A DNA stretch of 64,000 bases from Ophioderma brevispina (Eukaryota; Echinodermata; Ophiuroidea; Amphilepidida; Ophiodermatidae), in assembly GCA_023653785.1 (NCBI GenBank), contig JAMKCH010072455.1, positions 1-64,000 of the forward strand, in the 5' to 3' direction. The notes below the pieces were generated by a model. That model made no database searches and was not told the origin of the DNA. It saw only the letters and a list, made by a program, of their open reading frames with translations. Shown here piece by piece: positions 10,140 to 22,003 of this stretch (position 1 is its first letter; the number at the start of each line of letters is the position of its first letter). The position numbers and the translations under genes are program-made.

Positions 10140-10850
10140 TATAAGTGGCTTGGTATTTTCCAAGTTATTGTGCAAATTTACAATAATAGTTTCCAGTGAT
10201 ATCATGATGTAGGATGATTCAATGCAGATGTCATTTATGTGAGTTCCAATTGGACAAGTTGGGCTATATAATGATTATTTTATTAGAAATAAGGGGAAAA
10301 CGAGCTGGAAACTTCAATACAGATATACAGAACTTTGGGCCACTAGCCAGGAGCTACATGTGTATAGTATTTTTGGATCTGCAATAAGGATGATCTGTAA
10401 ATTCTTGACAATCTGATTAAAATCATATTAAAATCGTGTTATAATATAAAATTCGGATTATTTGTGCACCAGGCTCATTTGTTTTTGTGTTTAAAGGGTT
10501 TATCTGACCTGACGGCCCGATATGCGTAATATATACTCAAATATTTGAACTGTTGCGCCTAAGGTATGTATGGTACCTGATAACCTAAAGTTAATAAAGT
10601 ATTTCCATTTTTAACGCTCATTCCGCAGATTTATATTTGACACGCATTTGTAAAGTTACCAATATTTGGCTTCGCGCCTACGTACCTCTTCGGTTAACAC
10701 ATCTGCCAAATTTTTGGCCAATTTAAGCAACCTTGTGCTCCAGAAGAAATGCATTAACAAAACCAGAATAAATGAAAATTTGCAGAGTGTTAAGCACGCA
10801 AGTGTTTATCAGTACACAAAATAGTAATGCTAACCGTATCCTGACTCCAG
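10140..10850. other. No recognised gene
   Basis: AT-rich sequence with no long frame and no repeat that I can tie to another part of the window. Confidence 0.5.
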
Positions 10851-11049
10851 GATTTGGTCCAGGTCAGCCATTGTGGGTTTCGCACTCGGAGATTCCCTGG
10901 CCCGAAATCATGGTCCATGACCATGACCCGTTATTACCATAAGGCATCTATTCAATATTTTTCTACTTCAATCCACAACGCTGAGTGTTTTTTAGGATTC
11001 CAATCAATCTCCAACCTAAATACAAATAAAATCAACACTACATTTTGTT

Positions 11050-11135
11050 CCAGGAGTGGGATTTCGAACCCACGCCTTGAGATTACAAGACGCGCGCCCA
11101 CAGACTACGGCACGCAATCCGAGCCGGCAGCAAGT
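11050..11135 (-). repeat. tRNA-like sequence at the edge of a dispersed repeat
   Basis: The minus strand contains GTGGGTTCGAAATCCCAC, a T-arm with B box, preceded by TCTTGTAATCTCAAGG resembling an anticodon arm and by TGCCGTAGTCTG resembling an A box. The acceptor stem does not close. This is a tRNA-derived remnant, not a functional tRNA. Confidence 0.45.
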
Positions 11136-11330
11136 CGTTCTTTTGTAATAACTTCAATATAAAACATTAACGGAATAAGGCGCACACATAATAATGAATA
11201 GCGCCTCTATGAGGCGAGTTGAAAATATATGCTCCGGGAGCATGATTTCGGGCCAAAGTCTCCAAGACGGTGGCACCAGTTAGTTCTTGGCAGGATTAAT
11301 TGCAGCTGCACAACCATAATAGGGGATCCA
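11083..11330. repeat. Dispersed repeat, copy 1
   Basis: From ACAAGACGCGCGCCCACAGAC to the GGCAGGATTA-like end this matches 31882-32150, including CGGCACGCAATCC, GGCGCACACATAATAAT, ATAGCGCC-CTATGAG and GGGAGCATGATTTCGGGCC. Copy 2 has an extra ~25 bases in the middle. Confidence 0.75.
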
Positions 11331-11344
11331 TCAAGCCTAATTAC

Positions 11345-13260
11345 TTGGCTCATAAATAAGTTGAAACCCTATCAAGATACACTAAAAAGATATGGAGGTG
11401 TTTTAGGTCAATTCGAGGGCTGCTGAGTCAAAATCTGATGCATTGCAAAATTGATAAGTGGTGGAACGTGGTGAAATCTTGTTTTAAAGGGACATACCCG
11501 ATTGTGTGATATAAAATAGCCTTTTGAATACGATACAAGATGCACATTCTTCAAAGAAAATTTCAATGTCACATTACATTAAAGGTCAGGATAATAAATT
11601 TGGTGATTTTTTTTTTTCATTAAAAATGTATCAAAACCTCTACGATAAATGATTAAGGGGTGGTAGGGTACTACTATCTGATTAAGAGCTAGTGAAGTAA
11701 AGTACCAACGTGGGGGTGAATATTATTGCACCTTAAACCGTTACACATGGATGGTTACAACTATGTAAACAATGACAGCATCAGTACGAATATAAGTAGC
11801 ACTAATAATTCTTCTCAGAAACTATAAGTTCTATTTGACAAGTCAAATAAGTACTGACTCCAGTCTGTTTTTCAAGAAGGGGCGGATCCGCCAGGGATTA
11901 GAGGGGGGGTGCCAAGATAAAATGGGCTAGTATGGTGGTATGCTCGTTCTAAGGGTGTATACAAAATGTCCATGGAATTACTGCTGACCCTCAAATCGAC
12001 ATATTTTTTCAACGTATTTTTCCTGACCTCATCGTAATCTCATGTTTTTGACTACATATTCTGTAAAAATGATAGTCATCGCTTAAAAAAGGGAAACAGA
12101 TAGGAACACACCTTTCCATTTTCTCCCAAATCCAGTGGAGTTCACAGAGGTAGTAACACAGTTTGTGTAAAAACATATAATAGATACCTCAAGATATGGT
12201 CAATGATATTCTTTCTAAAAGTTGTTATTGTGGCACTGGCATGTTAAAAGGTATTAACAAAACATTCTTCTCAAACCAAAACAATATTCTAAGCCTTATA
12301 CGTTTTTTCTTCTACAATTGTTTGCTTAACATATTGTACAATAATGACATGGATCAGAAGAAAACTTTTACGGATAAATAGCATGTTTAGACAAATTTGA
12401 AACAGCTTGGATGAGAGTTCTCGGCATAAAATATTGCACAGAATCAGTTGATCAGAAGGAACTTCATTGGTCAATTGACTGTTTTAAACTAATTTGAAAT
12501 AGATTAATAATTGTATTTGGATAAGAGTTTTTTCTTAACAATATTGTAACAAATAGCATGTTTCTAAGACACTTTGATAGCCCATACCACAAAGTATTAT
12601 AATTAGGGATGTTGTCTTGTTTTCGATGAAGTCTTCCGTCAACGTTGATTTCCACCATTGAACTGAAGAATTGTATGCATTTTTTTTTCCAGCTTAGAGA
12701 ATACATTTGAATGTTTACAATATTTAATTTAATTAAATCTAATTATATTATTGAATTAATATTAACAAATGTGGAATCTGAACGGGTTGGTAAACAGATC
12801 AGACTTACAAAAATCTATCACATCTGCCTAATTCTTCACAAAATTTTTTCTTTTCGAAATGCTATAGAAAAACATCCCAATTACGACAAACATCTTCAAA
12901 TTGCTCACAGGTCGGTCATTTAGCCTATCAATAGATCGGCTTATGACCATCGAGTAGAAGATTTTCTGTCAAGGGGACGCCACTAAAATATAAACTAGTC
13001 TTTTGTATCTGGTTCAATCTTGTGAAAATCACAGAGTATGCAAGTATTGAAATTGCTGGTGCTTTCTAATGAAACAAGTTTTTTGAAATTTGAGATGCAA
13101 ATTGGTTTTTTTTTTTTGGGTATTTTTTTGTATTTTCCCTATAAGCCAAGTGCATTGCCACCAATCAATAGAATTTCTGCTAATTTATTCTGGTCAGTCA
13201 GAGAGTATCTATTCTACCCCTATAAAAATCCAAATATTTCTTTCAATTTAAATAAATGTC
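11345..13260. other. AT-rich stretch without recognised gene
   Basis: The largest frames are about 60-80 codons and look random. GGGGCGGATCCGCCAGGG at about 11879 resembles the end of a family seen again near 21330 and 23020. A weak direct similarity exists between about 12378-12420 and 12553-12590 (AATAGCATGTTT). Confidence 0.5.
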
Positions 13261-13289
13261 TAGAAGTTCTTTGGATCCACAAACCTTTC

Positions 13290-13570
13290 CTCGGTTGTGT
13301 TGTGTGTCCATGTTGTTCCCATCTGTGCCTGTTCGCTGGCTGTTGCATGTGTGTAGGTGTGTGCCTATGGTGTGGTGTTGTAAAACAGATGTCAAAATAA
13401 GAATTAACAATTGAACAAACTGTTTGTCGAGCAAACCAAGAAAACCATTTGTATGTACATGTTACGTGTCTATATATGTGTGGTGTTGTGTGTGATGACT
13501 GAATGTATGTGAGGGTGGGTGTGTGTGTGTGTGTGTGGTGCTGCTGCATACCTACATATGTACGTTATGT
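13290..13570 (+). repeat. TG-rich microsatellite region
   Basis: Imperfect TGTG runs with a perfect (GT)n core at about 13518-13540 create spurious Cys/Val-rich frames on the plus strand and His/Thr-rich frames on the minus strand. Confidence 0.8.
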
Positions 13571-13939
13571 GTGGTATGTATATGAGAATAAAAAAGCTGC
13601 GCCGGCACTTAAATATAATAAAGTTAAGGTCCAAAGGGGGTTAAAGAATGCTGTAATATTAACTTATCTCATTATTAAGGCATTCCTTTGGACATTAATT
13701 TATTATATGTATATATTGTATAATGTTTCTAATTATTAGCTAAATAACTAATTAGAGACTTCTGAAAAGTGATTCTTTGTGCTCACACTTTAGCCTTTTG
13801 TTACAGAAAAAACTATATGTATAGAAGATGAAGCTTAGGTTAATAGTGTTCAGACAGTTATATTTATTTATCGTGTTTAAAACAATACATGTTTGTCTTT
13901 ATGGTCTGTCTGGTCATTTCGGTTAAAAGTGTTGTAATT

Positions 13940-14400
13940 TGATTCTCTTCCTGCCCCAACTCTTGAGCCAATTCAACCAAATTCGTTCAGAAGAACCCTT
14001 GCCAAGCTTGTTCATACAGGGGTGTTCACAGATGGGCCAATACGGGCAATCTTTGAAAATCTATGAATTTGGTTTTCAGTCGAGATAAATGTGTATTTCA
14101 AATTTGGTCAGAAGATCCACTGACCCAAAAACCCATTTATGGGGTTTTAACAGATTGGGATCAAAGGTCACAGCATTGAAACCAAATTCAGTTGGAAGAA
14201 ATCACTTCAATGCGACACGTGACCCCATATGGGGGGTGTAACAGATTGGGTCAAAGCTATGTGCTGAGTAAAGGGGCATTTTGTCAGTTAGGGTAACGTT
14301 ATATAATGTTTCTCTTCTGCCTAAACCATTTGAGCCAATGCAAGCTAGCTGGTCAGAAGAGGCACGTTCAGAGAATGACACCCATTGACCCTATTTGACC
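13940..14400. repeat. Two diverged tandem copies of a ~360-base repeat
   Basis: TCTCTTCCTGCCCCAACTC with TTGAGCCAATTCAACC and a TTCAGAAG word at 13947-14000 recurs as TCTCTTCTGCCTAAACCAT with TTGAGCCAATGCAAGC and GGTCAGAAGA at 14310-14360. In between, ACAGATTGGG-TCAAAG occurs twice. Confidence 0.5.
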
Positions 14401-15214
14401 TTTTAACGCCATAATTACATGTGTTACACATTTTGCGATCACAAAGAGAGGCAAGACGTGTGAGTTCGAGAAACACCTTGTTCTTAATTACCAACATTTT
14501 TGGTACCAAGTCAATTTGTATATCATAGTATTTTCCATTGTAAGTAAAATAGGGCGTCACAAAAATCTGTCTCTTGAAACCATCTCTTTGAATACCATCA
14601 CTTGTTAGGCGTCTGAATCATTGATGCTCTGGTTTTGTTTTTCATGTACAATTGTTTTGAATATGTCACATGCGTAACAAATCAGTGAAAGACCTCTTTC
14701 ACAACAAGTGCATGTAAATCGAAATGCTATAGCAAAGCAGAGATATTTCCACGGGATAAAGCAAACCTTGTAAAAGTGCAAATGAAAAACAAAAAAGCAA
14801 ACATACAGCTCTTGACAAGTTCAAAAGAAACTCCCAAATGATGAGGTATAAAAGGATATCTACAAAGCCAGATTTAACATATTAACAGAGAAAAAGAGAA
14901 GCTAGCTCCGACAAGAAATTAGACCTTCGTAAGGAACATGGTGGAAAAGGTGAAAAACAGCAGCCCAGAGAGAATGATACAATTCCAACTGCAAATAATA
15001 CGTGTAAAGATACAAAGCAACAATTGCACTTACTCCTACTTTATAAGCTGGATGATACAAAAATTTCAATGGAAAGGCACCATGAAGAGGTCATACAGCC
15101 CAAAAAGGGGACTGATGTTCAAAACAACGCTGGAAGAGTAGCCAACCGGTGGAAGACTGTCAATTATATGATGAAAATGAACGATTTGGTTTGTTGTGTG
15201 TAGTCCTCTATCTT

Positions 15215-15412
15215 CATTCCAAAGATTGAAATGTCAATCTTATGAGTGTGCACTCACCACAGACTAGAAGATTGAAAAGTCTTTTAGATTGAAATATTTT
15301 AATGGTAATTTTATAAACTCCAAGATGAAACGTCAATTAAAGATTGACTGTTCAATCTTTCTTCGTCTGTGGTGAGTGAACACTCAATAAGATTGATTCA
15401 ACTTTAGAATTA
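15215..15412. mobile_element. MITE with ~65-base inverted repeats
   Basis: The left arm (15220-15285: AAGATTGAAATGTCAATCTT, then GCACTCACCACAGACTAG) is matched in inverted form by the right arm (about 15340-15408, with CGTCTGTGGTGAGTGAACAC). Each arm is itself partly palindromic. It lies just upstream of the LINE endonuclease. Confidence 0.75.
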
Positions 15413-15494
15413 AGAGAGTACGACACTAACACATGAGTATAAACTCTAAGTTTGATAAATCAAACACAAGACAAGAAGATGGAATAAGAAAGAG

Positions 15495-16680
15495 AAACTT
15501 AAATGTACATTCGGTAATGCCCAAGTATTGTCAACAAGAGAGATGAATTGCAATGTATATTGACGAGGAGAGAAATCGTAGGGGTTGTTGAAACGTGGCT
15601 CCATAGTGAGTATCAACGCTTGAGATTGCAAATACCCGGGATCAGATTAACAAGGTTGCGACAGAAAAACAAGACTCATGGCGGTATTCCTCATGTATTA
15701 TAAAGAGAATATAAAAGTCCAGCTGCGGGAAGACCCGTCCTAGCGGGCCCTTTGTGTGATAGTTCATGTGAAGTGAATGAGATTCTTGGATAGTGGATAG
15801 TATATAGAAGTCAATACAACACTGTTGATCCAAAATGAGGCTCTAAACCAGGTGCTAAGAAGTCTCAAAGACGAGAAGACATAATGGTCATGGGTGACTT
15901 CCAGTACCGCTGAAATAAATTGGGAGACAATACAAGCGAAATCGGGATTATCTGAGGCCTTTTGGATGTGGTTATGGACAACCTATGAACCAGCATGTTA
16001 TGAAGCCTAAAAGACAGGAGTCAATACTTGCCTTGTTATCACTTCAAACCTAATATGATTGCGACAAGTAAATGTTATTGTCTTGTAATAGCTAATAATG
16101 GCACATTTTTGAAGAGGACCCAATTTTCAACAAAATTTTAATATTGGACACAGTTACGTGGTGATTGTCGAGGAAACTATACCTGAACGAGGATGACTAA
16201 AAAATAGGTATTTATTCATAAAATAAGCGATTGTAATAGAATTGGATCCCAGATTGTACATTAACGGAAGAGCTGAAAATGCCACGTTTTGTCCGTCCAT
16301 GATGAATCTTGCCACCGAGAAAAGAAAATCTAAATCTGATTTGGACTTCTTCTCATTTTCGTCGTTCTTCCCTGACAATAAAAACAACTATGGATGAGCG
16401 TGACACGTACATGGCGCATTTCCGCCCATTTCACATTGGAAATGCCGGTGAATTATTATCGGGATCCCGTAATAATGATTCTAATTACAAATTCCCTACG
16501 TTGGTGAGTGACACAGACATCTTCGATCCTAAACCATTCCAAGTAGGTTTACTAGCCAGTTACCAAATGAAACCGTGTAAAAATCTCATTTTTTTTGAAA
16601 CCTGGGGGCGTCTTCAAAAAAAATGTCTAATATTGCTTTAAGACAAGCGACCACACCATGTTGCAATGGGATTAAATTAC
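15495..16680 (+). pseudogene. LINE endonuclease domain, interrupted by a MITE
   Basis: In successive frames I read CTFGNAQVLSTREMN (about 15508), GVVETWLHSEYQ (about 15580), LMYYKENIKVQLRED (about 15692), NEALNQVLRSLKDEK (about 15832), VMGDFQYR (15888), AFLDVVMDN (about 15956) and SILDLVITSN (about 16018). The final SDHTMLQWD-like motif lies beyond the MITE at about 16645-16670. GDF and SDH are active-site motifs of this endonuclease, which nicks target DNA for target-primed reverse transcription. Confidence 0.8.
16077..16645. mobile_element. MITE inserted in the LINE endonuclease
   Basis: The left end (TTGTCTTGTAATAGC, then CACATTTTTGAAGAGGACCC) and right end (GGGCGTCTTCAAAAAAAATG to TTAAGACAAG) are imperfect inverted repeats of about 40 bases. 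LINE coding similarity stops at the left boundary and resumes at the right. Open frames inside (16309-16641 +, 16154-16387 -) resemble no transposase. Confidence 0.65.
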
Positions 16681-17199
16681 CTCGGTGAACCAAGTAAGCT
16701 ACAACCAAAAAGAGACTACCGAAACGCCAACTATGACCAAAATTAAAGCCAAACTGAGACAGTAAATTGGGACAAAGAATGAGAAAACAAGAATACTGAG
16801 AAGCTGAGTGTTACCCACCAAGGAGAAATTACATGGACCTTATTAAAAACTTTGTCCCAATGAAGAACAAATCTACTAAAAACCGTTATGGCTCACAAAG
16901 AAAGCACAAAAAACTAGTGAGGAGAACCAAAAGAGCCTGGAAGAGGTATCAGAATACGAAAACTGAACGGAATCTAGAGCACTACAAATAGTGCCAGAGA
17001 GAGGCCAAGCCTAAAAGTTAGATGGGATAGAGGATTTGAAAAGAAATCGGCAGAAACATTATGATGACCCAAAAAGCTTCTAAGTTCTCGCCTAGTAGCG
17101 TCTAACAAACAGTCAAAGACCCGGTAGGGCCTTGAAAACCGACACAGGCAGTGTAATACCACAAGGACAACCTACTGCAGAGAAGCACTGCACTAAACG

Positions 17200-17915
17200 A
17201 CTTCTTTGTCTGTGTTCACAGAGAGGAAACCACCCCAAATGTTCCAGTTCCTGATGACTATATCAAGGGACCGGATGAGGAGAACCTAAAGGATAGAGAA
17301 ATCACTGCAACTGCTGTCAAAGAAATCAAAAAACCTGGACCCCTACAAAGCAGAGGACCAGACGAAATCCCTCCATCTATCCTCAAAAACATGTGCTGAT
17401 GAACTGTACATGCCTCTCGCCTGTATTTACAATAAGTCTATGCAAGAAGGATATGTTCCAACTGACTGGAGATCTATGCCCACATCGTACCGATCTACAA
17501 AAAGGTTCAAGATCCAAAGATCCAACTATCGCCAATAAGTGTGAACATCAGTCGCAGGGAAAGTATTAGAAAGCATTATTAGAGATACAATTACAGGCAC
17601 CTTGACACGTTTAGTCTAATACGCGAGTCACAATATGGTTTTGGAAGGCCCCAACTTTGCCCACTAAAAGCTCATGACTACCTGAGGACAAAGTGTCCAA
17701 CGTCATAGATAGGGGACACCAGTTGCTGTATGTATCTGACATGCAAGGCCTTTGACACCTTACCACACCAAGGACTGATCGCATAAATCAAATCACATGG
17801 CAACGAAGGTTAAAAAATCTAACTTGGATCGAATCATGGATGGCTGGCCGCCAACAGAAGGTAGTCATCAAGGAGCAGAGTCCGGGGACGAAAAGTACAA
17901 GTTCAGTGGTGAGGA

Positions 17916-17947
<32 letters not shown>

Positions 17948-18620
17948 GTGTTGGGACCACTCTGTTTCCTTATATATATAGAACGATATGGAGACTGTTA
18001 TAAGACGCAACAGCCACAATAAGCAACTGTGCAGATGACCCCAAACTAGGCTCACCCAAGTGTCAACAAAATGAAGATATCGATGCATGCCAGATGATAT
18101 GCCACTTACATGACCACGGCCCACGAAACCTTTATTTTATGCAAATGAAGTACAATGGGCTAGATAAAGGGAGATATGCACTTTGGATATAACAATCGTC
18201 ATCATTCTTATCAAATTATACACAAATGGGAAACACACAATCCCCCTAAAGATAATTTCCCGTTTTGCCAGGAGGAGCAGATTGGGCACCCAAATACACA
18301 ATTCATTGAAGGTCTCAATCCAATGTGCACCTGCCGCATAGAAAGGAAAATAGGCCTTAGAATGACAAAATAAATTTGGCCTTCAGAAGTAAAACAAATG
18401 CATCCTGAAATTATACAAATCACTGGTCCGTCCCCATCTAGAGTAGCAACCAATGCATGGAACCTCTTATCTGGAAAAAGGACACAAGGAGGAAAAGGAT
18501 GGAAGTGAAGCGTGTCCCAGCTAGTAGACAGCACACCCAAAAAACATACCATAGTCTGCAATATTTACGTCGTACGCGCGGCGATTACATCGACAAACTG
18601 AAGGGAGCATGAAAGAGCAC
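17200..18620 (+). pseudogene. LINE reverse transcriptase
   Basis: Readable RT blocks in order: SRGPDEIPPSIL (about 17350), YNKSMQEGYVPTDW (about 17430), VAGKVLESIIRDTIT (about 17550), ESQYGFGRPQ (about 17625), AFDTLPHQGL (about 17750), VLGPLCFLIYI (about 17948), CADDPKLGS (about 18029), and LVRPHLE (about 18424) in the thumb. The catalytic FADD is CADD here. A run of about 29 C (17919-17947) replaces the expected GVPQG region directly before VLGP. At least eight frame changes are needed to read through. Confidence 0.85.
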
Positions 18621-18850
18621 ACTATCATCTAAACCTACAGGATTATAACCCAAATGGATATAAGATAAATCCGAGAATACCCTCTTTCAAAGAGAGTTTA
18701 TGGCAGCCACCAAAGCGGGCAGGCACAAAAGTTGGGCCACAATCCAGATCAAGAAATATCAGACTTAAGAAAAACAATTCGTTCAGGCTCAGCGGAAGGT
18801 GCGCATCGCTGGAATAAAACTACCAGAAATGCTGTCTCAAGGCGGGCCTC
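18620..18850 (+). pseudogene. LINE C-terminal region
   Basis: After the RT thumb the plus strand continues with a FFxxRxxxxWNKLP-like tail, read here as AGIKLPEMLSQ (about 18808-18840), the usual end of this LINE protein family. The downstream boundary is replaced by the foldback that starts near 18965. Confidence 0.5.
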
Positions 18851-18964
18851 ACACTCCTCGCCTAAGACAGGATTACGGCACTTGGGTTTTTAGATGGGCA
18901 ACAATGGCCCCCAAACCCTGCAAAACTATCGTAATCACGGAAGATGGTGAGAGTGTGCATCGAA

Positions 18965-19392
18965 AAGGTTTCTGTCATACTAAATTGAACGTGCGTTGCA
19001 GTAAGATGCAGTGCTCGAATTACGGCCTCTGTTCAGTATACTGTATTGCGGTACTACCAACCGAGTTTTTATTTTAAATGCCAGATGCCAGGCTGGTTAC
19101 GTGATACTGCCAGCAAGTGATACGAGAGTGTAGGCACTGCACTGCACTGCACAGTGCAGCGAGGTATGAACGAAACTAAGGTTCGTTCATACTACGCTGC
19201 ACTGTGCGGGCAGTGTCGAATATTCGAGCATTGCTGCAGCAACTCGACGCAATCCGCTGCAGCCTGAAGTTTAAAATAAATTTAAACTCGGTTGCAGTAC
19301 CGCAATGCAGTGCACTGGACAGAGAGACCGAATTCGAGCACGCAACTTACCGCAACGCACGTTGCAGCGTAGTATGAACGAACCTTACGGTA
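18965..19392. repeat. Layered foldback element
   Basis: The outer arms of about 110 bases (18965-19075 and 19275-19392) are inverted copies sharing ACGTGCGTTGCAGTAAG, TGCTCGAATT-CGG, ATTGCGGTACT and CAACCGAGTTT. Between them lies a second palindrome (about 19135-19215) centred on GAACGAAACTAAGGTTCGTTC, whose arms carry CACTGCACAGTGCAGCG and CGCTGCACTGTGCGGGCAGTG. The same tip, GGTTCGTTCATACTACGCTGCA, occurs in both layers within slight variation. It is a non-autonomous hairpin transposon, possibly one copy inside another. Confidence 0.7.
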
Positions 19393-19440
19393 TGTCTAAG
19401 GTAAGGATGTCTATACACTGCATTAGTATTGAAAATGTCT

Positions 19441-19551
19441 AGATAAATAATAGATACCTTGTCAGAGTCTTGAGTTTGCAGCGACGTAGCTGCGAGGTAT
19501 CTCGACCTCTCATTCCGCGTTGGGTTCTGACAAGGTATCTATTATTTATCT
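19441..19551. mobile_element. 111-base MITE with perfect 26-base terminal inverted repeats
   Basis: The first 26 bases (AGATAAATAATAGATACC and on) are exactly repeated in inverted form at 19526-19551. The interior is GC-richer and has no ORF. The perfect ends suggest recent activity compared with the decayed LINE next to it. Confidence 0.8.
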
Positions 19552-20320
19552 ATCTCTGTGACAGGAGTCAAGAATCAATCTACATGCTGCTATTGAAAAT
19601 GTCCTTGAAAATTCAGTCCCAGAGAGTCACGTTTAAACATTAAAATTATGTGTTAGAATCGTTGAGGTAATTAATGCTCTTCCATGAAACATAGCCATTT
19701 TGCATAAAGACTACTATCGAGGGCCAAATTAGATCTCTAGAGAAACGTATTCACGGTATCCCTTCTATTGAACATAAAATGTCTAAAATTAAGTCCCAGA
19801 GAGACGCGGTTAGATAATCTTTAAGAATTATCCTTCTTTTCTACAGACTGAAAATCACCTAAAAGGTCAAAAAAGCGTTTAAAGTTTAAACACTCTCAGA
19901 AAAAATGCAATGAGAAACTTTAACCCCTCTCTATGGAACTCTCAAGAATGCCAACCCGAAAAATGGTTATTAAAAATCTGAGAACACATAAAGTTCTAAC
20001 AGAACCATAGAAGGTCCTATACAGGAGGTAAGGACTCGTTTAGTTCGTTGAAGAACCCTTCGAGGTTTCAAACAGAGGACAAGTTGAGAACCCCTTTCGA
20101 ACATTTGTTCCGCGAGTGTGCAGTAAGTTGTACAGTCTTATGAAAAGGTTTGGCAAAAGCATATTGAAACAACAAATATAAAAAAAATCAAAAACATTGT
20201 AGGTGACAAAGATTGGGTGCTGTCGAATTTCGTAAACAGGCCTAAGATCAAAAAACCTTTCGGGCCATTTTCTGGAAAGAGCGTAGAGGATGACAAGTTG
20301 CAAAGTTGTATTATGAATTT
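19552..20320. other. No recognised gene
   Basis: AT-rich. The phrase AGTCCCAGAGAGNCACG recurs at about 19615 and 19793, so part of this is a diverged tandem repeat. The open frame 20040-20330 (-) has no recognisable domain. Confidence 0.45.
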
Positions 20321-20321
20321 T

Positions 20322-21985
20322 CCGCTGCAACTTTGTGTTTTGATATTTTATTTTCTGGTCAGAATTAGGGTTTGAGCGTACTCTAACAGGATTCTTGGAG
20401 AATCAAGTGTTAAAGAAATAAGGGTAATTCAGAATTTTCCGCGCACCGATGAATTTCTATTTCTCCCCAATATGCGGCTGAAAGTTGCCGAATCGCGTAA
20501 TTACGTACCAAAAATGTTGCCCAACCCTTTACTCCGTACCCGGCCCTCTTTAAATTCCACATTACCAAAGAGGCTAAAAATAATAATACCGCAAGCGTTT
20601 GTAATCAACCATTGCTAATCAAACAACTGAAAAGTTGTGATAAAGAAAAAAAAACGGCAAATAAAAAAAGAACAGCGGCGAAATCTACTTTTCTATGGGT
20701 CTAGGCAACAGTATTTTTTCAACACATAATCTTACTGTTGGTAAATATGAATTGCGTCAAGCTTGTTACGATTGAGGAGTTATACATTAAAGAAACTACT
20801 CCACTCCTCATCTATTGAATGGAACATAAAGCATCCATAATGTTAAGTAAAACAAAAAAAAGCAATGGTAAATAATCCGGAGTGTTTTCACAAATATTTC
20901 AAGAAATTACAAACCTATTGTTTAAAAAAAACCATAATGTGTTTATTTGCCCTCACTTTGTCTTTAGAGATGTATATATTTGTAGCATGAAAACAAGACA
21001 AGAAAACATGGTGATCGCCATACGCGAATTTCGGCAGTCGTTAAGTTTTGGGAATAACCATATAAACGGGAAAATGGCGAAGCCTATTTTGTTGTTTTGG
21101 GAAGTATTAATTTCGCTCTTAATTTAAATGGAGTGGTGAGTTTTTGGTGCACGTGCTTGCCGTGGCAAGGTATATTTAAAAAAAGGCGCGAGACCATCAC
21201 GTCATTTCTCAAAACAGTGTAATCTCCTCTCTCGTTCTTTTCTTCTGTAGAATGTATCCTTTAAAAAAAAATCCGGCGTTCGTGGGGGGGGGGGGTGCAC
21301 AAGGACCACCCCCCCGGCACCCCCTGGTCAGCGCATGGGCTTTCAAGTGAGGGCAGCACTTTAGTTACACGCTCTTTACCGTGATAACAAACGTGAGTCT
21401 GATTGCTATGAAAAAATTTCAAGGTCATGATCTCCAGTCTGAAAAGGTCCGGGGGCACTGCTATCTGAAGGACGTGTTAGGGGTCTCGACGCCCTATCGG
21501 GTGAAAAGTAGGCCTTTAGGTAAAAATATGTACCAAAAAAAGGGGTTCATTAAGTCACAGCCTGAAGAAAGAATGGGGTATTCCGTATGTAACTTTAAGA
21601 AGGGGGTCATTCAGTGAACAATCCGAAAATTCAAATAGGAAGTGTTTCTCTTTTTAGAGTCAAATTTCCCATGAAATTTATAAAATGTTAAAATGTGCGC
21701 GTAGGGTGTGCAAATTTTGAATTTGGATGTTAAAATGGTTAAAAAGTGGATACATTTCATGGAATTTGTGAAAAAAGGTGGGTAGCAGGAAAGAAGAAAA
21801 TTGGGGGTTATTGAGTATGAAGATTTTAAAAAGGGGGTTATGAGTAAAAGTAAGCAAGAGCACAAAAAGGGGGTCATTGTGTACCAAAAAAGTTAGAAAA
21901 AGAGGGTCTATCTTTGTCGAGTGCCCCCCACCCCCCCCCCCACCACACCCACAGGGAAAAAGGTGGAAATCTGTAAAAAGTTTCA
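20322..21985 (+). repeat. 1.67-kb tandem duplication, copy 1
   Basis: This aligns end to end with 22004-23692: shared landmarks are TTTTGATATTTTATTTTCTG at the start, CCGCGCACCGATGAATTTCT, AATATGCGGCTGAAAGTT, CATACGCGAATT, GGCACCCCCTGG and GAGGGTCTATCTTTGTCGA near the end. The copies differ mainly by 1-3 base indels. Open frames within (20882-21127 +, 21611-21877 -) are not conserved as frames between copies, so no gene is called. Confidence 0.85.
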
Positions 21986-22003
21986 GTTGTAATTATTATT
22001 CTT

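Larger units (their letters stand above)
14880..18850 (+). mobile_element. Jockey-superfamily/CR1-like LINE, near full length but decayed
   Basis: A possible ORF1 tail (about 14905-15170, Lys/Gln/Glu-rich) is followed by an apurinic-type endonuclease (about 15495-16680), a linker (about 16690-17200), reverse transcriptase (about 17200-18620) and a C-terminal region to about 18830. Domain order and motifs are those of non-LTR elements with EN before RT. Frames shift many times. A ~195-base MITE precedes EN, a ~565-base MITE sits inside EN and a C-tract sits inside RT. I see no clear poly-A or microsatellite 3' end. Confidence 0.8.

Noticed and set aside
11050..11135. Functional tRNA on the minus strand
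   Set aside because: The T arm is good but the acceptor stem does not pair and a dispersed repeat overlaps it.
13038..13549. Overlapping ORFs on both strands near the TG repeat
   Set aside because: The Cys- and His-rich peptides come from the microsatellite.
16309..16641. 110-codon ORF inside the LINE
   Set aside because: It lies within the inserted MITE and resembles no transposase or LINE domain.
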